From Plumapathes pennacea (Eukaryota; Cnidaria; Anthozoa; Antipatharia; Myriopathidae), in the NCBI GenBank assembly GCA_964036295.1, contig OZ038468.1, forward strand, positions 1,696,001 to 1,760,000: a stretch of DNA of 64,000 nucleotides, written 5' to 3'. Under the pieces are notes generated by a model. The model saw only the letters and a list, made by a program, of their open reading frames with translations. It made no database searches and was not told the origin of the DNA. The position numbers and the translations under genes are program-made. The first letter of the stretch is position 1; each line of letters begins with the position of its first letter. Positions 22,100 through 33,000 of the stretch are shown here, piece by piece.

Positions 22100-24428
22100 T
22101 CAAGACTGCATCCGATTTGCCGACAGGCCGTGAACCATAAAATTAGAAAAAAAGTTTAATGCCATGCTCAGTGATGCACTTTCCACATGATGACGGCAGC
22201 CGCAAACCAGCAACATGGTCATGACTGGCCGAAAAATTTTACACAAATCACTTATATATTGACACTCTTTATTGACACAGCAATTGTTCCATAACGTCGC
22301 CATCCCGACGGTGCGGTGGAGCAAGGCCTTTGCTAGCTCTTCATAAGTAGCCTTACTGCTTTTCGTCTGCTGCCAGCGAAAAATCATTTGGTACGACTGT
22401 TCTGAAATATCATCTTGGTAATCGCCTTGGATGGAGTCGAGCGTCCCTTCGTCAATTCCAAGACTCCTACCTAACCTTTTCCATTTTTCTTTCACCGCTT
22501 TGGCAACTTTTCTTTGATCGACTTTACTAACACGTCCCACCTTGAGATATCCTTATTTAGAAATATAAACATGTACTGTAATTTGGACTCTATAAATATA
22601 CGGGAAAGTTTGTTTTTATACACGGCAACAAAAGCAAACGTAGTTACCACAGAGGTCCGTGAAAAATTCCCCGACTTCTTCACTCTTTTATCGTGCTCTT
22701 ATAATTTCCCAAAATCTCAAAATACTGTAGCGCCACAGGGCGCAAGAAAGTCAGAGCGAATGAGAGTCTAGTTCTCTTAAGAGCTGGCATTACACTATTC
22801 CTTATTTTTCAACCTGTTCGACTACTATTCAAGCTCGTTAATTAGTTTTGGGAATTCATTTTTTTTCTGACAGTCAATTCACGAGTTAGAATTATTATTC
22901 CAGAGTTGCTGCGTCGACGTACGGAGTAAAACTATGAATGCGTCAACAAATACGTCATGCTAAAAGTGACGAAACACGATTCAGCAAAATCTGAGCTTGT
23001 GTCACTATACGTTGAAATATCACATTGGCTGCTATCAAAGTTTCTGACTGAATCCTGATACTGATATTAAAGTTCTTCATGGCAAGACACTGCGCCACGT
23101 AGAAGAACCCAACACTACAGAGACAAATGCAGTTCTAATCTAAAGTTAACCTCCTCACCCACCTCTCCCCCCTCGATAGAGCACTTGAGCCCCCCCCCCC
23201 CCTCGAAATTGTAATTAAGCATCATTTCTACGCATTGGGAAGCGACCTGAGACCTCCAGCAGCAATGTTCTCGCGATTCGGTGGAAACGCAAATTATTTC
23301 TTCTGGGTATGTATTTGACGTCTTGATTGTTGTTATGCTGTTACACTAAACGATTGCAAAACGAACTACTCAGTCGAGTTTATACGCTACGGGGAACCCT
23401 TCGAAAATAATTCGTGCAACACTGGTAAGAATCCTCTTATGTTTTCTTTTCCAGGTAAACCACTTTCTACGATGTTAATCATCAGATGATGTGAATGAAT
23501 ATAAACAATCAGTGTTCATTTTTCTTCAAGTCAATGATTTATTGTTATTTTTTTTACACGATGTAACATTTGGCGAGGACGTTTTAAGAAGTTTCCCGCT
23601 GTTCACTCGAGTGTATTAAGAGTGCACAAAAAGAAAATTTCAATCACAATCACTAGAAAAAAGACCACTATATTCATCATTTGTTTTTGCTTTTTGTTCA
23701 ACTGTACAAGGAGTAAACACAGGAAACAACGAAGGTCCGTAACGAAGGAAAATATCGGCAGCCATAACTAAATTAATATTTTGTAGTTTTATCCAATTAA
23801 TACTACTCGAGTTAAAAACAGCGGAAAACTTCTTAATACTCGTCCTCGACACACTCAAGCACCAGTTTGAGTGCTTTCATCAACTTTTTTGCCTTGTTCT
23901 CCTCTGGTTTTTTTCACTCTGCCGCTCCGCTCGGCTCCGTTCTTTTTCTTTCTTTTTTTTCTGTATTTTCTCCTGGCTTTTCTGCTTGATGCACCTTGAT
24001 GTACATAATGGAGTCACTAAAAAAGAATGTCTGTATTAGAACTGCTGTGGTTAAACACGTAAAAGATAAGCTTGTTGTAAACTTACTGTGCTGTTGCACG
24101 ACCACCATCGTTGTTCGCCGGTGGAATCTTAAACTCCGAGGAAGTTTGAGCTCTGTGGCCACTTCCTTTTTTAAAGTTTGGAATGTTTTCCACTTGAATT
24201 CCTAGAACAAAACAGAATTTATTAGCTAGACCGAAGGCTACGGTGTTGTAGGTATAATGTAAAGCAAATATATGTCACGAAACAATAAATGTTGCGCCTG
24301 ATTTTTACGTAACAGACAATTGCTGATAATTTTACCTTCGTCTCCTCTTTGCCCTTGAATTTGTTAATGACTTTCGTCGAATGCACACCCTCTTCTGTCA
24401 GTGCCTCTGGGACTACAGCTTCCTTCAT
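22100..24428 (-). CDS. Small Death-domain protein (gene B), ~219 aa
   Basis: Model on the minus strand: coding exons 24,428-24,336, 24,201-24,087 and 22,551-22,100, phases 0 then 1, with GT-AG borders. The start ATG sits in CAAGATGA. The first ~70 residues are charged and without a known fold. Residues ~71-165 form a Death domain, with VAKAVKEKWKRLGRSLG, DDISEQSYQMIFRWQQ and ATYEELAKALL marking the helices. Death domains make homotypic contacts in apoptosis and innate immune signalling. The domain exon is a duplicate of the last exon of the 26.1-33.2 kb gene. Unlike that copy, it has lost the splice donor after CCVNKE and reads through for about 40 extra residues to the stop at 22,100. The middle exon is the weakest part of the model. 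A single-exon remnant is an alternative. Confidence 0.55.
22158..22749. repeat. Segmental duplication, copy 1 (Death-domain exon region)
   Basis: About 570-590 bp aligned with 25,978-26,551 in the same orientation. It runs from CTCAGTGATGCACTTTCCA through the Death-domain exon and its upstream intron to CTGTAGCGCCACAGGGCGCA. Similarity is high in both exon and intron, so the duplication is fairly recent and not only selection on protein. Confidence 0.85.
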
Positions 24429-24606
24429 CTTGCTGACAAAACAAATTTTAAACAAAATTTTTATAGTAAACAAAAGTTGTCATTTTTAATACTCATTTAT
24501 TGTACTGTACTGCACAAGTTTATGGCTGGCCACCAATAGTACGTCGTTTATTATAGCAGAAAAGAATTAGCAATTCTGTTTAAACCTACCTCAATTCTCC
24601 TCACCT

Positions 24607-24822
24607 CCCGGGAACAAAAACTTTTCTGTTGATTTTCTCGTTTTGCGCGGCCGGGCCAGAATTTCCCGCGCGTGTGCCATTTGACGTGTGCGCGTCATTG
24701 CTATTGCCCCAGGCCATCAAGAGAGAGATGGTTCGCTCCGTCGGTCGGGAAAAATGACACCAACAAAAATGAAAACCACAATGCTGCACCGCTTCTCTAC
24801 ACGCAAAAGGCATACGCACCAT
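24607..24822 (-). other. Putative 5' untranslated exon of gene B
   Basis: A splice donor GGGAG|GTGAGG at about 24,606 follows GC-rich sequence that lies upstream of the AAG-ATG exon. The frame is open and would join in phase, but the peptide looks non-protein-like. The better initiation context is the ATG at 24,428, so I treat this exon as leader. Confidence 0.35.
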
Positions 24823-25372
24823 CTGTTCCCGGTTACCTCACGTCAATGTAGTTTTCCTTCAACTAACGCTTTATTAAAGACTGGATAATGGTTATTCAAT
24901 TTCTTCACACAGGAACTATAGATATACATATAACCAAAAATATAAACGATTACATGGGCGTGGGATTGTATGCGAATATCGTATTTCTAGTCTATTTTGA
25001 ATATTAACGTCACGAGTTCTTATTCACGTCACGTGACAAACGCAGAAGTCTCCAAAGTCAATCCAGTCTCCCACGGCTTGACCGAAAGACCAATGGATTT
25101 TAGTACCTGGCCGCTACTCTGCAAACAAGACGAGAATATATTAATTAATAATTAACTTATTCCTGGCGCTTGCTGATTCCTCAACCGTTAATGATGGGCT
25201 GTATTTGCAAGTTACTTAATTACCGGTAGTTGCTCTTCAGTTTCCACAAACGAAACCTTTTCCAGATTAACTCGTTGTTTTGATTGACACTATTCCAAAT
25301 GGTCGGTCGCTATACTCAATCCGTGTATTTTACAATAACACGTCAGTTCTTGCTTTTGTGATTGGTTAACTT

Positions 25373-25498
25373 TCATTATCAATAAGAGGACAGACACATA
25401 AAATCGAGTGCTGACGACGGTGATTTGGACGAAGAAGGTGAATTCAGCTTCAATTTTACCTCAGTTCTTGCAAAAGCAACATTCGGCATTTGAAGTAG
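25373..25498. repeat. Repeat R4, copy 2 (inverted, partial)
   Basis: Reverse complement of the right part of 12,608-12,822, from AATAAGAGGACAGACACATA through GATTTGGACGAAGAAGGTGA to CATTCGGCATTTGAAG. Confidence 0.75.
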
Positions 25499-25796
25499 AG
25501 AACCAGAAGTGTTCAAAGGCGAATTTCCTTGAGCTTTGTCTTGAAATTGTCGAGAAAACCGCAGCAGAAAAGCGCCTAGTTTCACTTCTTTCCAACTTCT
25601 TTGACAAAATTTTATTTTGCACGCGCGAAATGCTCACGTCAAACTGTCACTTTTTGGCCAATGAAATGTCTTGAATTTCAACCTCGACCAATTAAAAAGC
25701 GGGAAAAGTTGTTGACAACATTTCGGTCAAATCGAACAAAATCCAGTTTTCTTGCGTGTTTTCCCCGCGTCGTCGCTTGAGTTTTGTTATTGTAAA

Positions 25797-25921
25797 AAAC
25801 AAATTGACGTCAGTTTTTTATGTGTTTGTCCTCTTATTGATCATGAAACGCGTCATAACATTGTCAAAAAGTTGTATGATCAATAAGAGGACAGACACAT
25901 AAAAAACTGACGTCAATTTGT
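25797..25921. repeat. Palindromic R4 derivative
   Basis: Two ~45-bp arms, from AAATTGACGTCAGTTTTTTA and ATGTGTTTGTCCTCTTATTG to their reverse complement, surround a ~30-bp loop. The left arm and loop match the start of R4 copy 1. One end of R4 has therefore been duplicated in inverse orientation to make a foldback. Confidence 0.8.
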
Positions 25922-25977
25922 TAATTTTCATTCTAGAATAGTCGAACTGAATAATGCTCCACAATTACAAATAAAAA

Positions 25978-26551
25978 GTTTAAAACCACGCTCAGTGATG
26001 CACTTTCCAGATAATGATACATGATGATGAGTGGCCGAAACAATTGACACAAATCTCTTACCTCTTTATTCTCACAGCAATATTTGTTCCACGACTTCGC
26101 GCATACCAACGGTGCGGTGGAGCAAGGCCTTTGCTAGCTCTTCATAAGTAGCCTTACTGCCTTTTGTCTGTTGCCAGCAAACAATCATTTGGTACGACTG
26201 CTCAGAAATATCATCCTGGTGATCGCTTTTGATGGTGTCGAGCGTCCCTTCGTCAGTTCCAAGACTCCTACCTAACCTTTTCCATTTTTCTTTCACCGCT
26301 TTGGCAACTTTTCTTCGATCGACTTTACTAACAAGTCCCACCTTGAGATATCCTTATTTAGAAATATAAACATGTACTGTAATTTGGACTCTATAAATAT
26401 ACGGGAAAGTTTGTTTTTATACACGGCAACAAAAGCAAACGTAGTTACCACAGAGGTCCGTGAAAAATTCCCCGACTTCTTTATTCTTTTATCGTGCTCT
26501 TATAGTTTCCCAATGTCTCAAAATACTGTAGCGCCATAGGGCGCAAGAAAT
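25978..26551. repeat. Segmental duplication, copy 2 (Death-domain exon region)
   Basis: Counterpart of 22,158-22,749. It contains the last exon of the pseudoprotease-OTU-Death gene plus about 200 bp of the preceding intron. Confidence 0.85.
26072..26352 (-). other. Gene A domain 4: second Death domain (last exon)
   Basis: Residues 633-725: KVAKAVKEKWKRLGRSLG, DDISEQSYQMIVCWQQTKG and ATYEELAKALLHRTVGMREV. The TGA stop (26,074-26,072) falls just before an intact-looking donor AAAGAG|GTAAGAG. The duplicate at 22.5 kb stays open through the matching CCVNKE, so a small frameshift probably shortened this C-terminus. Confidence 0.75.
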
Positions 26552-29500
26552 TTTGCTACTTTTCTCTCATGAAAAACCATATACACTGTAGCTGCATGAA
26601 GATACTGCAGTACGTCTTCAACGTGGACCTTTATCTTTCATCTAAATTTAACTATGTACAGTGTATATAGCTCTACATAATGGAAAACACCAACGCGAGT
26701 GCTGTGTCGAGTTACAACGCTAGGAGCCGAACCAATCAGATTGCACGTACTATGTACTTTATGTTCAGATAACCAACATGCGGCGCAACAGTTCAGCAGC
26801 AACGGCAATCACAGACATGACTTACCTGGGATATCAAGTGGTGGTCTGGGCGAACTGTGTCCATCACGACAGTAGCCATCAAGAAAAACGATCAGATCAA
26901 CTTCTTTCAAAGCTTCTCCAAGAACTGCATACGTTGCCTTGCTCCCTTTACACTCAAGCCAACGGAACAACATCTTGATGGTTTGCTCGTAAACCCCATC
27001 GTTTTTGTTGTCTGCCTCGATGCTGTACCAATCCGCATCCTCCAGTTCAAGTGCCTTATAAAGTTCTTTCCGTTGTTTCTGTACATCAAAGGCGAGGTCT
27101 GGCAGGATTTCCTTGGAAACTGCACCACTCTTATAAACTTTGGGCAAGAAAAACTTTGATTGGTGTCAAATTAAAACTGATATTTGACTTCTTCAAAAGA
27201 ATAATAATTATTGTGAAGTCACTCCTTCTACCTCAAATTTGCAGCAATACTCAACTTACGACTGTCGAAAGGAATCCTGTGATTGCTTTGTTTTTGCGTT
27301 TGCTGCGCTTTTTGATTGATCCAAACAAATATTTTTGGCCAAACAGGAAAAAAAGCAGAACCGGACTTCGATTTTCTCATGCAAGTAGGGAAGTGGTAAC
27401 GCCGTTTTCTCACACTGTTGACAAGTTTCTTCTTCAAAGTAAAACCAATCGTAAATTAGTTTGGTTCTGGTTGTTTAAGTGTTTTCTTGCAGCATTTGTG
27501 GTTAGTGATGTTATTACTTTAATTGGTTTTGACGAAATTAACCAGAAGTTAAAGTAATTCATTTGCGCTTGAATTTAACTTGGAATAAGAGAACGCTCAG
27601 CAGTGCGAGGGCACGCCATTGCCACTTGCCTGCTTGCGTGAGAATTATCACAATCGCTTTTGCTGTTGTTTCTTATTGGCTGCCATGCTGCTGAACTTGC
27701 TTGGACCAATTCAAAAGTGTAGCAAACGTAAAAGCCAAAGCAATCACAATTATTTTCTGAAAACAGCTCTAAACGACCACTCATTTTTTCCCCCTCCCTT
27801 CCATCCATTTTTTATACAATATTATTTACTTTTTATTTACTACATTTTCACACATCCTTATTTGCACCGTACAACTTTCATTACATTCTACCAATACACA
27901 CACGCATTTACATGCCTACTCTTTGACAGTCCCTTCAAGAATACTGTCAATGTCTTGGAGATCTTTTTAGATTTATACCAAGTCCACCCCACCTAAAATG
28001 CCACCTGTTGTCGCCAGTGAATCTACAGTTTTTTGTTTTGTTTGTGTAATCAAAGTACATCACTATGATGTATATATAACACTAACCTGTAGCACCAGGC
28101 CCGTCTCTTTCATTCAATGTACCTGGTAAGAAAATAACGTATTACCCCATGGTCTTGTGTGTGCGTTTATGCGAAAGTCGTACTTCTACTAGCAACCGTC
28201 AATTTGTGATTGGATATCCCATCGTTTCCTTTCTGAACCCGCAACCAAAATGTATAGGGTGCACCCAAAGGATCACGGACCTTGTTTTCTTGGTTACTCG
28301 CATATCAACAGATCCAAATATAATGCCATGTTACGTTCATTCAATGGTACTGTACAACAATGAGCAATACCTGTGACAATTGGTCCCGGATTTGTATTTG
28401 ATGACCTGGCTCCGTCTTCTGGTTGACGCGAAGTGACTGAATATATACAAGCACTAAAGTTAGGCAATGCGGTAACTTGCGTTTTCGATCGTGGGATTAC
28501 CTTATTTTTGATTCAGTGGTCACTGAGCAAAACTGTGGAAACGACAGCAAATTCGTTTGTACAGTACAACCAAGAAACTAAAAAACTCGGATCTATTAAG
28601 TTAGTTTGTACATTATATACAAAAGTTGTGAACAAACAAATTAAGAGGTTTTCCGCTGTAAATTCAAGTAGTACACGCAAAGGGTATGTACTAGAAAAAA
28701 AAAGCACTATGTCTGTGATTTACTTCGATTTCCTAGTTTCACCCTGTAAGATGATCATGTATGAGTAACACCGAGAACAGTTAAGAAGCGTAAGGGAATA
28801 TGTGAGGGTTTTGGTTGTCTTCCTAGCTCAAAATGTACAATAATGTGTGCGTCATCATTGCAAATAATTGTCATCATTGCAAAATAAGAGTTTGATAGGG
28901 ATCTTCGTCCTCCTGTATTTTTGGAGAGTTTTGTGAATTACCTTTCGGTGTTACAGTGAAAGAAGCCTGGCATAAAGATCTTCAAGGAAGTGGTGAAAAA
29001 TTCTCCATTACAAATACATTGTGTTGGTACAACAATATTGTTTCGTTTTAGCGTGATCATTACTCGAGTTTACAGCGGAAACCCTCTTAAAAGCGAGGCT
29101 AGAGTAGCACAGCAGATAAATTTTCACCACAAGTTAGGGGATACTGTAAATAGTGATGATGGCGGCGAACACTGACCAACGTAAGTGACGCGGTCGAGAA
29201 CGTATTTCCACGTACTTTTGACGTTACTTTTACAAACATTTTCGTTCAGTTTATGTTTTCCCAAAAAGCATTAAACAACAATATTGAAACAAGGCTGAAC
29301 ATGAGGCGTGACATTATGGTTCGTAAATCTCGTCATGCATGCATAGAGTTCGCCCTATACTATTGGAAATTTCTAAAAAACGAAACCATGCTATCAGACT
29401 GAGATCTGAGGGGCGTAGTCCTGGTCTTTTCGATCACCAGCAGTCTGGGTTTAACTCAGATCACCGTTTACATTATGCAGGAAGACTGTGACGTCTTCCG

Positions 29501-30016
29501 AAGGTCAATAAGGGTAAATCACTAACTAACGACAGTACATTTCGTTACAGTATGTTTATGTATAACTTAAACATTACCTGATGTGTCATAAGATGTAGAA
29601 GTGCCAGCGAAAGGCACCTTTTCTCCCATTGCGTTGGCACTCCCTTCTACAGGTACATGGTGCACACATAAATATGTATTTTTAAACATAACTTTTACCA
29701 AAATCATGCATAAAAAATTATGTAAAGCACATTCTTTTTACAGTATTTCACATGAAACTTGTGCTGCAGCAATATTTTAAACTTATTCACTTCATAAAAT
29801 ACCAGCTTGAGGGGGACAGGGACAGCTTAACATTTACCAACAGCTAAAGAAAAGCGAAAACCTAATAATGACAAGCGTATTTTGTACCTGTAGTGTCAGT
29901 CACATCTGTTTCAGAGGATTGCACATCTTCCTGCAAAGAGTCACTGTCATTCCCTCCTTCTGCTGGGCTGCTTTCATAGGCTACTGAATGTAATAAATAA
30001 ATAAATAAATAAATAA

Positions 30017-30067
<51 letters not shown>

Positions 30068-33000
30068 AATAAATAAATGTTACTTGTCAAGTATGTATAT
30101 AATATCTTCTTAGAGTTTGCCCCACACCTGGGGGGGGGGGGGGGGGGGGGGGGTACTTCTCAAAACTTTGGGTAGGAGTGTGCCGCCCGGGACTGAAAAC
30201 CCTTACCCTATTTCAGACCAAAATTTGCAATTTTCGATCCTATTCCAGACCAAAGGCTCAAAATCGATACCCTATTTCAGACTATAATGCTGAAAACAAT
30301 AGCTTTGGGATGGCACATATATGGGAGTATCCCCCCCCCCCCCCCCCCCCCCCTCCCCTCCCCCTCCCCCCCGCCTGGGGCCCTACACTATTTAAAACTC
30401 TCCAAACATTTATGGGATCTTTGTGATCTGCAAGAGGATATTTTCATGTTAAAGATCCCCAGTTTGTGATAAAGCTGCAATAATGATCTATAATAATTGT
30501 TAATATTGGATCAGACTTTCACTCCTAAGACTGATCAACTTAGATTTTCTTCTATAGTTTCTCACCAGAAAGACAACACAGAACTTGGCATTTGATATCT
30601 TGATCAAATGAAATCTGATTGAACTATATTAGCAATTCTGATCACTAAATTACCCTTCCATTTTTTGAGAGAATCTGAAGCTAATTAACACTCACTTTTA
30701 CTGCTCAGATTTCCAGCCTTGTTTCTGTTTCGAATGGCATCATACTGTTGCCCAATTTTGGAGAGATAAATGGTGCACTTGACTTCCTTGGCTGTTGCAA
30801 TGGAAGGGGGTATGGTAAGAGGAGAGACTGTACCCTCCGAGACCTGATATATGACAATAGTGGTTTTTTTCATGTTGGCTAACAGCTGAGGCATCAGGTC
30901 AACCATACTCAAGGTGTAATCTTTGGATTTAATGTAGATTTCCAGCTCTTCAAATGGGTCTATCTCAGCAAGATTGATAAAACCTCTGTATTGCTCTATA
31001 TTTTTCTTAAACTCCTCCCTGATCTGAGGCAGGAGAGAATCTGCTCTGCTGACATGACCTTCTTGATCTATTTCATTCAGGCCCTGAGCAAATGCATGGA
31101 GAATGCAATGGCCATCACCAGTAACAGGCTCACGTGTTTTGCCACATTTCTTCAAATAGGAGTCAATCAATTCTGTTTCAAATGAATGGCCTCTCATGGA
31201 ATTCTCTTTTGCACATGAGTAGCAGTCACCTCTTGGGATTTGCATGTTACTGTTAGTATGCCTGAAAGACAATGAAATAGAAAATCTTGACCATGCAAAA
31301 CATTACAAATTTCACATCAAGACCTCAAGGAATTATTGAAGGCTTTAGTGGCACATCTATCAAAGAATACAAAGTTGCTCTTTGAGTTTTTGGTGGTCAA
31401 TACATGGGTGATTAAAGGCACGTAAAACGTGCTAACATATAACCCCTGGTTGCCCGTTCCTGAATTTAATTGCCTGACCAAAGTTTTTGGTTGCCCTGGT
31501 AATTGTGGGTTACCTTTGATGCTGAGCACTGTAACCAAACACATGTTCAAAACATATATCTGTCTTTCACTTCTCTCCTGCAGTACATGCCTCCACAGAA
31601 AGTGTGTGACATCAAAAGACAAATAACATTTTTTACCTTGTGCAGATATCATATCCCATACCAGCCTTTGCAGGACCTTTGTAGCCTGTTGACTTGTTCT
31701 CTTCAATATGATTTTCTCCATTCCTGCATGGCAGGGAATTATATCCTATTAATCATCAATTACCATTTAAATTACATGACAAATTCAATCAGGATGACTG
31801 ATTTGCAGTGGTAAAAAATAATTATTGACTGCTACAAAAATATAATATATACATAAATAATCTTTGACTCGTTTTAATGATTTTGTTAGTTTTGGATCCC
31901 CAAATCTAAAAAAAAAAAAAACCAACCTCTGCAACTTTCCCATCTCCTGATTTTCCAGTTTGGATTTATCTTGAGAACTACGGCCTTGTTCACCTTCAAA
32001 GTAGATGTATTTCCAAGAGTATTAGGTAAAATAATTAAAGGCATTTTTTGAAATAAAATTCTCAATGTAGACCTCAAGACCTTTGTTATGGTATAAAACC
32101 AGGGTGTTCATGCAGGCAGCCGATTAGCAGACCGGTCTTTTATCAATACCTGAGTTCGATTCCTGGTTTGAGGATTTGACCCCGGTGCCATGAATGGAAA
32201 GGACTATGTTCCTGTCTGAGCTACATGTACCGTCTGTCCTTTAATAGGTGAGTCCTTCAACCTTTACTAACCCAATATGAGGGACTTTAAAGAACTCACA
32301 CACTTCTCAAAAAGAGCAGGGGAATTTCCCTGGTGCTGTGAACTGTCCTCCATTATCATATCACTATTACTTCAGAGATCATTGTAAAGCGTGTTTAAAT
32401 AACAAATGTATCATCATTAAAATCTTGACCAAACATAAAAGTGCTGTTAGTAAAACACAGAGCAAAATTTTTAGGCACCAATTTGAGTTGTTCTGTCTAT
32501 TGTAGACCAAAACATTTAGGAGCTTGTTTGAGAAGAGGAATTGGGGGGGGGGGGGTTGGGTGGGTTGATAAAGCAACAGCATATATACTACTCACCAAGG
32601 TCCTGTTCCGTTATGAAATAAGGACACAGTTCTCCACCAACACTCACTCCCACGACTCCAACCACAAACGTGCGACTGTTTTTGACAACCAAGATGGGAG
32701 ATCCAATGACGGAAGTCTTTTCCAATAGAGTTAGTTTAGGAACTTCACTCAGTTCATGCTTATTCTTAGTTTTATCATACTTGAAATTCAGTGAGAAGTC
32801 CTCTTTTCCAGAAAACGAATACGCAACGAAGTCTGACTCTTGATTTCTCGGTGCCATGAGGTTGAGAATAGAACAGCCTTTCATTTTTTCATCTTTCATG
32901 ACTTCATCCTTGCCACCATCTACTGACAGATACGAGAAACTGCCTTTCTCGTCGATACTTGACATCTTGAGTCGGTGTTTTTCTATGTGGCTCGGGAAGT

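Noticed and set aside
21619-22140. Two overlapping ~150-codon frames on opposite strands
   Set aside because: Mutually antisense frames without domains. They lie just beyond the gene B stop and look like chance openness.
24601-24822. Coding N-terminus for gene B upstream of 24,428
   Set aside because: The frame is open and in phase, but the peptide has no protein-like character. The ATG in the next exon has a better context, so it is listed only as a possible leader exon.
28930-28975. Possible extra exon of the Death/OTU gene
   Set aside because: Acceptor- and donor-like sites flank an open stretch, but using it breaks the phase that the neighbouring exons 6, 7 and 8 share.
32100-32190. tRNA-like B-box (GAGTTCGATTCCTGG)
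   Set aside because: No convincing anticodon arm or acceptor pairing could be drawn. At most it is a decayed tRNA-derived repeat.
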